The position numbers and the translations under genes were made by a program. Shown piece after piece: positions 32,656 through 41,000 of a stretch of DNA of 49,222 nucleotides. The stretch covers positions 1 through 49,222 of the forward strand of contig NZ_LFMW01000014.1 in NCBI RefSeq assembly GCF_001050345.1, given 5' to 3'. Source of the stretch: Pseudomonas fildesensis (GTDB lineage Bacteria > Pseudomonadota > Gammaproteobacteria > Pseudomonadales > Pseudomonadaceae). Numbering within the stretch: the first letter of the stretch is position 1; each line of letters begins with the position of its first letter. The notes under the pieces are model-generated. The model ran no database searches, was not told the origin of the DNA, and worked only from the letters and a program-made list of their open reading frames with translations.

Positions 32656-35187
32656 ATGGCAAACAACCTGGCGCTCGGCCTGGTCATCGGCGGCGTCGTC
32701 AGCTCCACAGTCGGCGCCGCCTTCAAGGACGTTGAAGGCCGCATCAAGAAACTCGGCGAAACCGGCACCAAGGCCCGGGTGCTGCAAAGCACCATCGGCG
32801 ACACGATCCGCCTGCGTGACGAATGGAAAAAAGCCCACGACACGGGCTCAGCTTCGGCCGATGGCCTACTGCGAAAGCTTGAGGGCAATCTCAAGACCCT
32901 GAAAGAGCAAGGCATTGAAGTCGGCAAACTGCGCAAGGAATACCAGGCCCTCGGCCAGGTAGCGCGTGGCGCCGAACTCAAGGCGCTGGGCCACACGCAG
33001 ATCCAGCAGGGCAAAGAGGGCATGAAGAACTCCCTCGGCAAAGCAGCGGCACTCACGGCGTCGTTGGCGATCCCGACCAAGGTTTCCGGCGATTACCAGG
33101 CTCAAATCCGCCAGATGTCGTTGTGGGCTCACACTGCCGGTACCGGCGATGAGGCCGAGCTGGCAGCGAGCATCAGCAAGGTCGCGGCAGAGAAGGGAAT
33201 GAGCCAGCAACTGTTGGCCCAGTCGGTCGGCGCCTTGATCGAAAAGGGTGTGGATTGGGACGTGGCCGCCGGTTACGCCGGGCAGATCGCCGACCTGATC
33301 GACGGCCAGGGCATGGAGCCCGAAACCATCGCCACCCTGATCAACTCCTTCAAGGAGGCCGGGGTCAAGCAGGGTGACATGGCCGCCATGCTGGGGCAGG
33401 TGGCGGCGGCCGGTGACATCGGCGCGTTCGGCCCCAAGGAGATGGCCAAGTACCTGCCGGCCATGCTCGGCAACATCAAGCGCCTGGGCATGGAAGGCCC
33501 CGAGGCGGTGCGTTTTCTCGGTGCCAGCCTGCAATCACAGTTCTCGCAAACCCAGGACGCGGCGGCTGCGGCTACCAACATGAACAACCTGCTCAACGCA
33601 GTGATCAGCAACACCAGCCAGGAACGGTTTGCCAAGGAAGGCTATGACCTGGCCGGCTCGATCAACGCGGCCACCAAAAGCGGCAAGTCGGCGAACCCGG
33701 TCGATGCGTTCATCATGCTCAGCGAGCAGTTGATCAGGAAGCAGGATCCCGCCAAGGCCAAGAAAATCGAGGCGCTGAAGGCCAAGATCAAAGGCTCGGT
33801 CGATGGCAGTGCAGAGGAAGCGCAGGCCATGATCGCGCTGACCGAGGCGGCGGGGTTGGCGAACATCGTCAGTGATCAGAGCGCCAGTGCGGGTTTGCTC
33901 GCGCAGATCAAATATGGCGACAAGATCAAGGCTGATATGGCGACCATCGAGAAGACGGATGGTAAGGCCAAGATCGAGGCTGATGCTGCAAAGGAGCGGG
34001 AGACGTCCAACCGGAAGTGGGCCACCGCGACTGCCGGCATTGAATCGTCGATGACAAGTATAGGAGATGCGTTGCGGCCGCTGACTGACTTGGCGGCAGA
34101 CGGGTTAGCGAAACTGGCGTATGGGCTTGGCGAGCTAGCAGTGAAGTTTCCTCCGGTCATCAGTGGCGCGACGGTGCTGGCTGCGGGCATTGTAGCCTTG
34201 GGCACTGCAGCGAGTGCGTACAAGATGGGTAAAGGGATGCTCAATGTCGCCCGCGGCTCGTTGATGGGCAATCCCAATATTCCGCAGAAAGTGATCGTGA
34301 CCAATATGCCCGTGGGTGGGCTGGATGGTGGTGGGCTTGATGGGCAAGGAAAAAAAGGCCGACGGGGCAAAGGCCGCAGGGGGCGAGGTGGCCGTGGAGC
34401 AATTGCTAGTGTCGCATCTGCCGCGCCGGTCGAAGCAGTTGCCAGCAGGTTTGCACCTAAGGCCATGATGGGTAAGGGGCTGGGGTTCGCCAAGGTCGGT
34501 GCACCCATGGCGCTGATCGAGGCGGGGTTGATCGCTGCTGACACCTATCAAAATGCAGAGACCCGCGACGAAAAAGCCGAAGGCTATGGCAACGCTGCTG
34601 GCACGTTGGCCGGGACATTGGCTGGTGCAGCAGCTGGGGCCGCGATTGGTTCGGTGGTGCCGGTCATCGGTACGGTTGTTGGCGGATTGATCGGCGGGTT
34701 CCTCGGTAGTTGGGGCGGCGGTGAACTGGGCAGCGTAGTTGGCAAGGCCGCATTCGGTGGACCGGACGCACCGGCCGAGCGCTTGGTGCTGCCGGTTCAG
34801 CCTTCGCCGTTGCGGTTGCCGCCACCTGGTGCGGCTCCAATGCCGCGCTTGGCACAGATGGCGCCGCCATTGTCGGCAGGTCCATTGATGCTCAGGGCGC
34901 CCGCTGCACCTGGGCCGGCCTTGGGCGACGTGTCGCGCTCGTTGGCGTCTGCTCCAACGGCGGCATTCGCACCTGCAGTGCTCAGCGCTGGAGTTGCCGC
35001 GAAGCCGGAACCCCCTCGGATTGATCAGCAGTGGCAATTCTCCCCGACCGTGGGTGTCACGGTTCAGGGGGACGTCAAGGATCCACGGCAGTTGGCGCAG
35101 GAAATGATGCCGCACATGCGTCAGCTGTTTGAAGAATTCAGCCGGGAGCAGGCACGACGCAACCTGTTCGACGCGCCACATGTTTAA
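32656..35187 (+). CDS. Tail tape measure protein
   Basis: The 843-residue protein sets tail length. It opens with a GAAFKDVEGRIKKLGET start and long helical coiled coils. It has the conserved stretch SVGALIEKGVDWDVAAGYAG, and in the last third a Gly/Lys/Arg-rich basic patch followed by hydrophobic Gly/Ala repeats (GTLAGAAAGAAIGSVVPVIG). Similar stretches are thought to enter the membrane during DNA ejection. Predicted tail length, at about 1.5 Angstrom per residue, is near 125 nm. Confidence 0.94.
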   Translation: MANNLALGLVIGGVVSSTVGAAFKDVEGRIKKLGETGTKARVLQSTIGDTIRLRDEWKKAHDTGSASADGLLRKLEGNLKTLKEQGIEVGKLRKEYQALGQVARGAELKALGHTQIQQGKEGMKNSLGKAAALTASLAIPTKVSGDYQAQIRQMSLWAHTAGTGDEAELAASISKVAAEKGMSQQLLAQSVGALIEKGVDWDVAAGYAGQIADLIDGQGMEPETIATLINSFKEAGVKQGDMAAMLGQVAAAGDIGAFGPKEMAKYLPAMLGNIKRLGMEGPEAVRFLGASLQSQFSQTQDAAAAATNMNNLLNAVISNTSQERFAKEGYDLAGSINAATKSGKSANPVDAFIMLSEQLIRKQDPAKAKKIEALKAKIKGSVDGSAEEAQAMIALTEAAGLANIVSDQSASAGLLAQIKYGDKIKADMATIEKTDGKAKIEADAAKERETSNRKWATATAGIESSMTSIGDALRPLTDLAADGLAKLAYGLGELAVKFPPVISGATVLAAGIVALGTAASAYKMGKGMLNVARGSLMGNPNIPQKVIVTNMPVGGLDGGGLDGQGKKGRRGKGRRGRGGRGAIASVASAAPVEAVASRFAPKAMMGKGLGFAKVGAPMALIEAGLIAADTYQNAETRDEKAEGYGNAAGTLAGTLAGAAAGAAIGSVVPVIGTVVGGLIGGFLGSWGGGELGSVVGKAAFGGPDAPAERLVLPVQPSPLRLPPPGAAPMPRLAQMAPPLSAGPLMLRAPAAPGPALGDVSRSLASAPTAAFAPAVLSAGVAAKPEPPRIDQQWQFSPTVGVTVQGDVKDPRQLAQEMMPHMRQLFEEFSREQARRNLFDAPHV

Positions 35188-35196
35188 GGGGGAGCG

Positions 35197-36042
35197 ATGA
35201 CTTATATGGAGCAGTTGCAGTCCGGCTTTAAATCTTTGGTCAAGGCCGGGGAGGCTGGCCGGCACAGCATTGACGACATGATCGGCCCGGTGAATGGTGC
35301 GATCAGCGAGATCTCCGGCGCCGCCGAGGAGATCGCCAGCCTGCCGGGCGTGCCACCTGAGGTTGGCGCAAAGCTGCAGCGTGTCATGCGTGGAATCGGT
35401 GCGGCTCAATCCAAGGTTGGGACGGTGCTGGCAACCTACAACAAAGCCACTCGCACGCTGTCAGGCATTGATGAACGTATGGGTACGCTCAAGGAACAAG
35501 CCTACCGGGCCGGGACGGCAATCAACCAAGTTGCCGGGAAGGTCGATCCCAGGCTGGCGAACATCCTGCCCACCAGCGCCCTGGCGCCCAATGCCACGCC
35601 GATGGCGGAAGCGGTCAAACCGTTTCCGCACCTGCTGATTTTGCAGCCGCTGCAAACCAACGCGCAGCCGTTCTACTTCAACCTGGACACGGCAGCGTTC
35701 GACGAACTTCGCCGGCAGACAGAGTTTCGCTGGGCCTCGCAAGAGCGCCTCAGTCGTCGACCGGCGCAGCAAGCCGTGGGCCTGGGCGAGGAAAAGCTAA
35801 GCCTCAAGGGCGCGATTTTTCCCGCGTTCAAAGGGGGGCTCAAGCAACTGGACGTTTTGCGCTCCATCGGTGCCCAGTTGCTGCCGTTAAACCTGACCAC
35901 CGGCTACGGCTTTGTTCTGGGCACCTGGTGCTTACGCAGCCTGGAGGAAGAGCAGGGCGCGCTGCTGGCTGGCGGGATCCCGCGTAAGCAAACCTTTAGT
36001 TTGGAGTTCACGCGTTATGGCGATGATATGCAGAACGTCTGA
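35197..36042 (+). CDS. Tail protein U with an N-terminal extension (281 aa)
   Basis: Residues about 140-281 form a P2 gpU domain, ending YGFVLGTWCLRSLEEEQGAL followed by PRKQTFSLEFTRYGDDM. P2 gpU alone is about 160 residues. The first 130 residues are extra: helical, with SIDDMIGPVNGAISEISGAA and a possible coiled coil. gpU caps or completes the tail. The extension may have come from the end of a tape measure-like gene. Confidence 0.85.
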   Translation: MTYMEQLQSGFKSLVKAGEAGRHSIDDMIGPVNGAISEISGAAEEIASLPGVPPEVGAKLQRVMRGIGAAQSKVGTVLATYNKATRTLSGIDERMGTLKEQAYRAGTAINQVAGKVDPRLANILPTSALAPNATPMAEAVKPFPHLLILQPLQTNAQPFYFNLDTAAFDELRRQTEFRWASQERLSRRPAQQAVGLGEEKLSLKGAIFPAFKGGLKQLDVLRSIGAQLLPLNLTTGYGFVLGTWCLRSLEEEQGALLAGGIPRKQTFSLEFTRYGDDMQNV

Positions 36043-36223
36043 CGGCGACCTGCTCGACACCCTGTGTTATCAGCATTACGGGCACCTCAATGGCACGGTC
36101 GAGGCGGTGGTTGCGGCCAATCGGTTGCTGGCGGATGAACCGCAGCCTTTGCGTACCGGGCTGCTGATCACCTTTCCCGACATTGAGCAGGCCACGGTCG
36201 AGCAGGTGCAGTTGTGGGATTGA
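36017..36223 (+). CDS. Tail protein X (LysM-like, 68 aa)
   Basis: ATG 36017 overlaps the end of U by 26 bp. The protein reads MAMICRTSDGDLLDTLCYQH, then GTVEAVVAANRLLADEP and a closing VQLWD. This matches P2 gpX in length and LysM-like pattern. It precedes gpD in P2 order, with a cargo gene between them here. Confidence 0.9.
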   Translation: MAMICRTSDGDLLDTLCYQHYGHLNGTVEAVVAANRLLADEPQPLRTGLLITFPDIEQATVEQVQLWD

Positions 36224-36296
36224 TTGGTTTTTCTGGATACCCATTTGGCAAACGATTAGATTCACCTTTTCTCACTCAAGGGAGATTGTGCGTCGC

Positions 36297-36815
36297 ATGG
36301 ACTATTTTTCAGATTTTCTAAGTGTTAAGTGGTGGGTTAGTGCTTGCCTCAATGTTGTCATAGGTGTTGTCTTACTGGCCGTGTTTAAGTTAGTACCTCG
36401 ACTTGGTATGCAATGGATGCAAAGCGGTAGGGTGAAACGTTTGAAAAAAATCAGACGCATACGCTTTAACTCGGTTGCTGTTAATCATGAAATCATGACT
36501 TCAGGGGTCTACTTCGTCTTGTTTTTGATTTCGGTTGTTTTGACAGTCTGTCTCATTGCATTTACTGGTTATGCTGGTGAGGTGAAAATGACATACGTGC
36601 CGTTTGTGGTGTCACTGTACGCAGCTCCAGTTTTTGTTTTTGAAGTGCTCTGGTTGGAGCAAAACTTCTTTGTGAGGATGCTGATTCGCTTTAATCCATA
36701 TTCTCATAAAGGTAAAAAACGTATCGACAGGTCTACTCCGCGTTCAGTTCGTAGAGATAAGGAGAGGGCTTTACGTCGTAGTGAGCTTGGCTCATTGAAA
36801 TATCGGCAGGCATAA
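36297..36815 (+). CDS. AT-rich membrane protein inserted between tail genes X and D (172 aa)
   Basis: The protein has three hydrophobic segments (about VSACLNVVIGVVLLAVF at 12-28; VYFVLFLISVVLTVCLIAF near 68-86; YVPFVVSLYAAPVFVFEV near 98-115) and a basic C-terminal tail (SHKGKKRIDRSTPRSVRRDK). Base composition is clearly lower in GC than the flanking tail genes. A ribosome site AGGGAG lies upstream; GTG 36288 is an alternative start. It has no counterpart in the P2 tail cluster. A superinfection-exclusion role fits the type but is not shown. Confidence 0.75.
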   Translation: MDYFSDFLSVKWWVSACLNVVIGVVLLAVFKLVPRLGMQWMQSGRVKRLKKIRRIRFNSVAVNHEIMTSGVYFVLFLISVVLTVCLIAFTGYAGEVKMTYVPFVVSLYAAPVFVFEVLWLEQNFFVRMLIRFNPYSHKGKKRIDRSTPRSVRRDKERALRRSELGSLKYRQA

Positions 36816-36832
36816 TTTTCACATACGCCACG

Positions 36833-36852
36833 GCCCCTTTATTGGGGCTTTG
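36833..36852 (+). terminator. Intercistronic hairpin before gpD
   Basis: GCCCC / GGGGC with a 6-base loop, then TTTGTTGTTTCTGGAG, the ribosome site of gpD. Confidence 0.65.
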
Positions 36853-36873
36853 TTGTTTCTGGAGAGCAGAATT

Positions 36874-37917
36874 TTGAAACCCATCTTTCGGATCGTCGCC
36901 GACGGCTCTGACGTAACAGCGCTGATCAACGACCGCCTGCTGTTGCTGCGCACACTCGACAAGCCCGGCATGGAATCCGACGAGTTCGAGTTGCGCATCG
37001 ATGACCGTGACGGCGCCGTGGCGCTTCCCAAGAAAGGCGCTGCTATCGAGATATACCTCGGCTACGACAGCAAAGTACTGGCGCGCTTGGGCCGCTATAC
37101 GGTCGACGACATCGAGGTGTCAGGCCCGCCCGACACCCTGGTCATTCGCGGTAAGGCCAGCGACATGCGCGGTAGCGGCAAGACCACCCGCAGTGGCAGT
37201 TGGGAAAATGTACCTCTGTCCAAGATCGTCAGCGACATCGCTGCACGCAATGGCTGGAAGCCTGAATGCCCGGTCACCACGGTCGTGCCTCGGGCCGACC
37301 AGTTGAATGAGTCGGACTACAACTTCATCACCCGACTCGCCAAAGGCTACGACTGCACGGCCAAGGTCGCCGACAGCAAGCTTCTGGTGCTGCCTCGCCA
37401 AAGTGGGCAGACCGCCAGCGGCAAGAGCCTGCCGGCGATCACACTCCTGCGCAGCGACGTCAGCCGCTGGCAATTCCGCTTCCCCGACCGCACCACCCAA
37501 AAGGCCGTCAAAGCCAAGTACCAGGACAAGAAAACCGGCGAGCTGGTCAACCTGACCCTGGACAACGACGACGCGCCGGTAGGTTTGCCGCCGGTTCACA
37601 CCGACCGCCACATCCACCCGAACAAATCCGCCGCTGAGCAAGCCGTGAAGGCCCGGCTCGCCGCGTTCAATCGCTCGACAGCCGAGGTGCGGCTGGAGAT
37701 GGTGGGGCGGACGGACCTGTTTGCTGAGCGGCAGATCAACGCGCAGGGCTTCAAGGATGGATTGGACGGGGAGTTCCTGGTCGACTCGGTGGAGCAGGTG
37801 TTCACCCAGTCCGGCTGGAGTACAACGGTCGAGTGCAATGCAGGGAAGAAGGGTAAGGCCAAGGCGGCCGGCAAGAAAAAGAAGAAGTCCAAGGAGGTCA
37901 AAGTCCTGGAGCTGTAA
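36874..37917 (+). CDS. Tail hub protein D (TTG start)
   Basis: The 347-residue protein starts at TTG 36874, 8 bp behind GGAGAG, as (M)KPIFRIVADGSDVTALINDR, and carries LSKIVSDIAARNGWKPE and NESDYNFITRLAKGYDCTAK. This is P2 gpD, the hub under the tape measure protein. The end is a lysine-rich tail (KAAGKKKKKSKEV). A frame opening at 36850 would lie inside the hairpin, so the TTG is preferred. Confidence 0.9.
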   Translation: MKPIFRIVADGSDVTALINDRLLLLRTLDKPGMESDEFELRIDDRDGAVALPKKGAAIEIYLGYDSKVLARLGRYTVDDIEVSGPPDTLVIRGKASDMRGSGKTTRSGSWENVPLSKIVSDIAARNGWKPECPVTTVVPRADQLNESDYNFITRLAKGYDCTAKVADSKLLVLPRQSGQTASGKSLPAITLLRSDVSRWQFRFPDRTTQKAVKAKYQDKKTGELVNLTLDNDDAPVGLPPVHTDRHIHPNKSAAEQAVKARLAAFNRSTAEVRLEMVGRTDLFAERQINAQGFKDGLDGEFLVDSVEQVFTQSGWSTTVECNAGKKGKAKAAGKKKKKSKEVKVLEL

Positions 37918-37941
37918 CTGGCCGTACCTGCTTCACACCCG

Positions 37942-37967
37942 CCGCCATCGAGCGGTCTTTTTTTGCC
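37942..37967 (+). terminator. Weak hairpin with T7 run before the endolysin
   Basis: CCGC / GCGG around 6 bases followed by TCTTTTTTT. Sixth element of the late-operon hairpin series, with a degenerate stem. Confidence 0.5.
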
Positions 37968-37979
37968 TGGGAAAAAGCG

Positions 37980-38543
37980 ATGTCCATTACCGAGCAACAA
38001 CTCCAACGCATCATGCCCAACGCCCGCCGCCAAGCGGGCGTTTTTGTTTCCGCGTTAAACACGGCCATGAGCAACCGCAAGATCGATACGCCGAAGCGCC
38101 AGGCGGCGTTCCTTGCCCAGATCGGCCATGAGTCGGGCCAACTGCAGTACGTGCGTGAACTGGGGGGCGATCAGTACCTCAGCAAGTACGACACCGGCAC
38201 ACTGGCCGCCAAGCTGGGCAACACTCCCGTCGCCGATGGTGACGGTCAACGTTATCGCGGCCGTGGGCTGATCCAGATCACCGGTCACGACAACTACCTG
38301 CGCTGTAGCTTGGCGCTGTTCGGCGATGAGCGATTGCTGCGCACGCCAGAGCTGCTTGAACTGCCGCAGTGGGCCGCCGAATCGGCTGCATGGTTCTGGT
38401 CGATAAACGGATTGAACGCGCTCGCGGATCAAGAGCAGTTCAACACGATCACCCGCCGAATCAACGGTGGCCTCAACGGCCTGGAGGATCGGCTGCAACT
38501 TTGGGCCAGGGCGAGGGCAGTGTTATGCGTCTCTTCGACCTGA
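37980..38543 (+). CDS. Endolysin, glycoside hydrolase family 19
   Basis: The 187-residue protein has the GH19 catalytic region FLAQIGHESGQLQYVREL (Glu in GHES), then GDGQRYRGRGLIQITGHDNY and a C-terminal INGGLNGLEDRLQLW. These enzymes cut the glycan of peptidoglycan. No signal peptide is present, so release through the holin is needed. The start overlaps nothing; Rz begins inside its last codons. Confidence 0.93.
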   Translation: MSITEQQLQRIMPNARRQAGVFVSALNTAMSNRKIDTPKRQAAFLAQIGHESGQLQYVRELGGDQYLSKYDTGTLAAKLGNTPVADGDGQRYRGRGLIQITGHDNYLRCSLALFGDERLLRTPELLELPQWAAESAAWFWSINGLNALADQEQFNTITRRINGGLNGLEDRLQLWARARAVLCVSST

Positions 38544-39067
38544 TCCCCACGCAATACCGGATTGCGGCGGTCGGCCTGTTGCTGGTGATGTTGGCTGCCG
38601 GCTCCGCTGCATTGGCTTGGACCGTTCAAGGTTGGCGTTACGGCCAGCAGTTGGAGCGCCAGGCCCGGCTACATGCGGACACCCTTAACGAGTTATCACA
38701 AGCGTCTGCCGCCCTGCAGCGTACCGAGCAAGGCAAGCGCTTTGCCCTAGTGCAGCGCCTGCAGAACAAAGACCAAACCCACCACAAGGAATTGACCGAT
38801 GAGCAAACGAAACAGGCTCGTCTGCGTGATCGCCTGGCTACTGCTGATCTGCAGCTGTCAGTCGTACTCGCCGCCACCGACGCCACCAGCGGCTGTTCAG
38901 TGCTATCCACCACCGCCACCGGCCGCGTGGTTCATGGCACCACAAGAGCCCAACTTGACCCAGCGCATGCTCAACGAATTATCGGAATCACCGATGCCGG
39001 CGACCAAGGAATGATCGCCCTGCGGGCCTGTCAGGCCTACGCAAAAGAAGTCTCTACACCGAAGTAA
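38525..39067 (+). CDS. Rz: Spanin inner-membrane subunit (Rz)
   Basis: ATG 38525 overlaps the endolysin end by 19 bp. The 180-residue protein has an N-terminal membrane anchor (IAAVGLLLVMLAAGSAALAW) followed by a long helical periplasmic domain (LNELSQASAALQRTEQGKRF). It spans the periplasm with Rz1 and fuses inner and outer membranes in the last step of lysis. Confidence 0.88.
   Translation: MRLFDLIPTQYRIAAVGLLLVMLAAGSAALAWTVQGWRYGQQLERQARLHADTLNELSQASAALQRTEQGKRFALVQRLQNKDQTHHKELTDEQTKQARLRDRLATADLQLSVVLAATDATSGCSVLSTTATGRVVHGTTRAQLDPAHAQRIIGITDAGDQGMIALRACQAYAKEVSTPK
38799..39014 (+). CDS. Rz1: Spanin outer-membrane lipoprotein (Rz1), nested in Rz
   Basis: The gene lies entirely inside Rz in another frame, the classic Rz/Rz1 layout. 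The 71-residue product has a signal sequence ending VIAWLLLICSC (lipobox I-C-S-C) and a proline-rich stretch (SPPPTPPAAVQCYPPPPPAA). The mature lipoprotein would sit in the outer membrane and bind Rz. Confidence 0.88.
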   Translation: MSKRNRLVCVIAWLLLICSCQSYSPPPTPPAAVQCYPPPPPAAWFMAPQEPNLTQRMLNELSESPMPATKE

Positions 39068-39074
39068 AAGGAGC

Positions 39075-39108
39075 GGCCGGGCAGGATGCGTCAACATCCA
39101 ACCCGGCC
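39075..39108 (+). terminator. Two-part hairpin behind the lysis genes
   Basis: GGCCGGG / CCCGGCC encloses an inner stem GGATG / CATCC with a 6-base loop. No T-run follows. It separates the late operon from the methyltransferase that has its own LexA-box promoter. Confidence 0.6.
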
Positions 39109-39182
39109 ACCTTCCCTGCAGATAGTCCCTGCAAGTCCAGCCAAGGCTCCTGCTTCGTGCACAAAGCGGAGCGAGCCTAGCA

Positions 39183-39198
39183 CTGTTTATCCATACAG
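39183..39198 (+). promoter_or_regulatory. LexA (SOS) box before the second methyltransferase
   Basis: CTGTTTATCCATACAG has both invariant half-sites CTGT and ACAG spaced by 8, the consensus of gamma-proteobacterial LexA boxes. It lies 19 bp before the start codon 39217, so expression should rise on DNA damage together with phage induction. Confidence 0.75.
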
Positions 39199-39216
39199 CA
39201 AAGGTCTTGCTTTTAT

Positions 39217-40011
39217 ATGTCCACACCCATCATCCCTTGGATGGGCGGCAAACGCCGCCTGGCCGACCGCCTTATCCCGCTTTTCCCACCACATGAATGC
39301 TACGTCGAAGTGTTTGCCGGCGGTGCCGCGCTTTACTTCATGCGGCCCCAGGCCGCGCCGGTTGAAGTCCTCAACGACATCAATGGCGACCTGGTGACGC
39401 TGTACCGCGTGGTGCAGAACCACTTGGAAGAATTCGTGCGCCAGTTCAAATGGGCGCTCAGCTCGCGCCAGGTATTCGAGTGGCAGAAAATGACCCGTCC
39501 TGAAACCCTCACCGACATCCAGCGCGCCGCTCGGTTCTTCTACCTGCAGCACCATGCCTTTGCCGGCAAGGTGACGGGGCAGACGTTTGGTACCGCGACC
39601 ACTGGTCCGGCTATCAACTTGTTGCGGATCGAGGAGAACCTATCTGCGGCGTGGCAGCGGTTGTCCGGCACCTACGTTGAAAACCTGCCCTGGTTGGACT
39701 GCGCCGAACGCTACGACCGTGCCCACACCTTCCACTACATGGATCCGCCTTACTGGCAGACGGCGGGATATGGCGTGGATTTTCCGTTTGAGAATTACGA
39801 GCGCATGGCTGATTTCATGCGGCGTTGCAAAGGGAAGGTGATGGTTAGCATCAACGATCATCCGGACATCCGGCAGGTGTTTGATGGTTTTCACTTCGAG
39901 ACCTTGGACATCCGATACACCGCAGCCAACCAACGACATAGGAAGGCTGAGGTGAGCGGGGAGTTGGTTGTCATGAATTGGGAGCCTGCGGCATTGGGGG
40001 TGCTATTTTAA
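39217..40011 (+). CDS. D12-class adenine DNA methyltransferase (right copy)
   Basis: The 264-residue enzyme has PIIPWMGGKRRLADRLIPLF (4-23), SAM motif CYVEVFAGGAALYF (28-41) and the catalytic DPPYW in HYMDPPYWQTAGYG. It is a Dam-like N6-adenine methylase but only distantly like the left copy at 5258-6145, and it has the GC-rich codon use of the phage core. Under a LexA box it would act during lytic growth, perhaps masking sites on phage DNA against host restriction. Confidence 0.92.
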   Translation: MSTPIIPWMGGKRRLADRLIPLFPPHECYVEVFAGGAALYFMRPQAAPVEVLNDINGDLVTLYRVVQNHLEEFVRQFKWALSSRQVFEWQKMTRPETLTDIQRAARFFYLQHHAFAGKVTGQTFGTATTGPAINLLRIEENLSAAWQRLSGTYVENLPWLDCAERYDRAHTFHYMDPPYWQTAGYGVDFPFENYERMADFMRRCKGKVMVSINDHPDIRQVFDGFHFETLDIRYTAANQRHRKAEVSGELVVMNWEPAALGVLF

Positions 40012-40331
40012 TTACCAGGGCCATCCGCCGTGATATAGCGTAAGGATAGGGGTAAAGGCAGTTTCTTAAGGAAGGAAGTAAATTTGCTCTTCCTTGAATT
40101 ATCGAAATTAGTTGTAGTGAGGCCAATCTGCAAGATAAGGTCTATGTCAGAAAGGAGTTTTCTATTAGTACTGGGCTTGAGAGGTTGAAGGGGAGCTCTG
40201 ATTAGTATTGGTAATAAAATCAAGACTTCATCCTACGCAACGCAAGCCCCGCTGTATGGGGCTTGGTCTTGGTTGGCTGGCTTGTAATATACTACTTCGA
40301 CTATTTGCAGCTATGTGAATAGGTGCTGGAT
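40012..40331 (+). other. 320-bp AT-rich gap between core and right-end cargo
   Basis: No gene is supported. The terminator at 40244-40264 lies in it. The abrupt change to AT-rich sequence at about 40020 marks where cargo was added to the phage end. Confidence 0.5.
40244..40264 (+). terminator. Terminator behind the right methyltransferase
   Basis: AAGCCCC / GGGGCTT with a 7-base loop, followed by GGTCTTGGTT. Stops rightward transcription before the convergent Septu-like pair. Confidence 0.65.
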
Positions 40332-41000
40332 TTATAGGTGGGGCTGAATGAGGTCGCGAGTTTTATCCAGTAATTTTTCATCTTGTAGGAGATGCCATTT
40401 CCAAATGGCCGAAAATGGGAACGAGCTTTCGAGCATGACGGCCAGTCTATCTTTGGCGAACTGTATCTCACTACTTGTGGATTTAATGTTGACTATTATT
40501 TGACGTAATATGAGCAGGTCGCAGAAGTGGTCAAATATTTTATCAATTAGGTTGCTTCTCGTAATTCCTCGTAATCCGGTAGCCGCTTCGTTGTAGCATC
40601 TTTCAAGTAGAGCAGCAGTGTTGTGAGTGGCTTCGTTTTTATAAGATTCGACGACATTGACACGTATGTTGTGGTCTGGGTGTCCCGGCATGCTGAATTG
40701 TAGGGACTTAAAAATTTCCGTATTGCTGTCGCAGCAGTCTAGAATATTTTTATGCTTAGAGCCTTTTATGCTATTGCATCTGCTGCAAGAATAATAAAGG
40801 TTGTTCCAGTCGAATTTTTTTTCATCGTCCCCTTCGTGTGGAACTAAATGTTCGATTTCAGGGTCGGAAAGATTTATTTGTTCACATAAATAGCATTTGC
40901 CTTGGAATATTTGAGAAAGAGTTTTAACTATTTCAGCGGTGTTGTAGCCTGAGCTTTTTGTGCAGCTTGGGGGCGTGGTAGGTCGACTAACTTTAAACAT
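40332..41000 (-). CDS. HNH nuclease, PtuB-like (second gene of a Septu-like pair)
   Basis: The 222-residue protein has a zinc-finger HNH nuclease plan: GKCYLCEQ (Cys36, Cys39), EIEHLVPH (48-55, the catalytic H) and FDWNNLYYSCSRCNSIKG (Cys72, Cys75). The remainder is helical. HNH proteins of this size directly after an ABC-type ATPase are the hallmark of Septu antiphage systems (PtuA/PtuB). ATG 41000 is chosen because GAGG lies 9 bp upstream; 41015 is possible. It overlaps the ATPase gene by 8 bp, so the two are coupled. AT-rich. Confidence 0.82.
   Translation of the reverse strand: MFKVSRPTTPPSCTKSSGYNTAEIVKTLSQIFQGKCYLCEQINLSDPEIEHLVPHEGDDEKKFDWNNLYYSCSRCNSIKGSKHKNILDCCDSNTEIFKSLQFSMPGHPDHNIRVNVVESYKNEATHNTAALLERCYNEAATGLRGITRSNLIDKIFDHFCDLLILRQIIVNIKSTSSEIQFAKDRLAVMLESSFPFSAIWKWHLLQDEKLLDKTRDLIQPHL

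Noticed and set aside
34135..35409. 424-codon minus-strand frame over the tape measure gene
   Set aside because: Shadow frame with Cys/Arg/Gln-rich, repeat-like product; the tape measure protein explains the coding signal.
40008..40223. 71-codon minus-strand frame behind the right methyltransferase
   Set aside because: No ribosome site, no neighbours on that strand and low-complexity Leu/Pro/Thr content; not supported as a gene.
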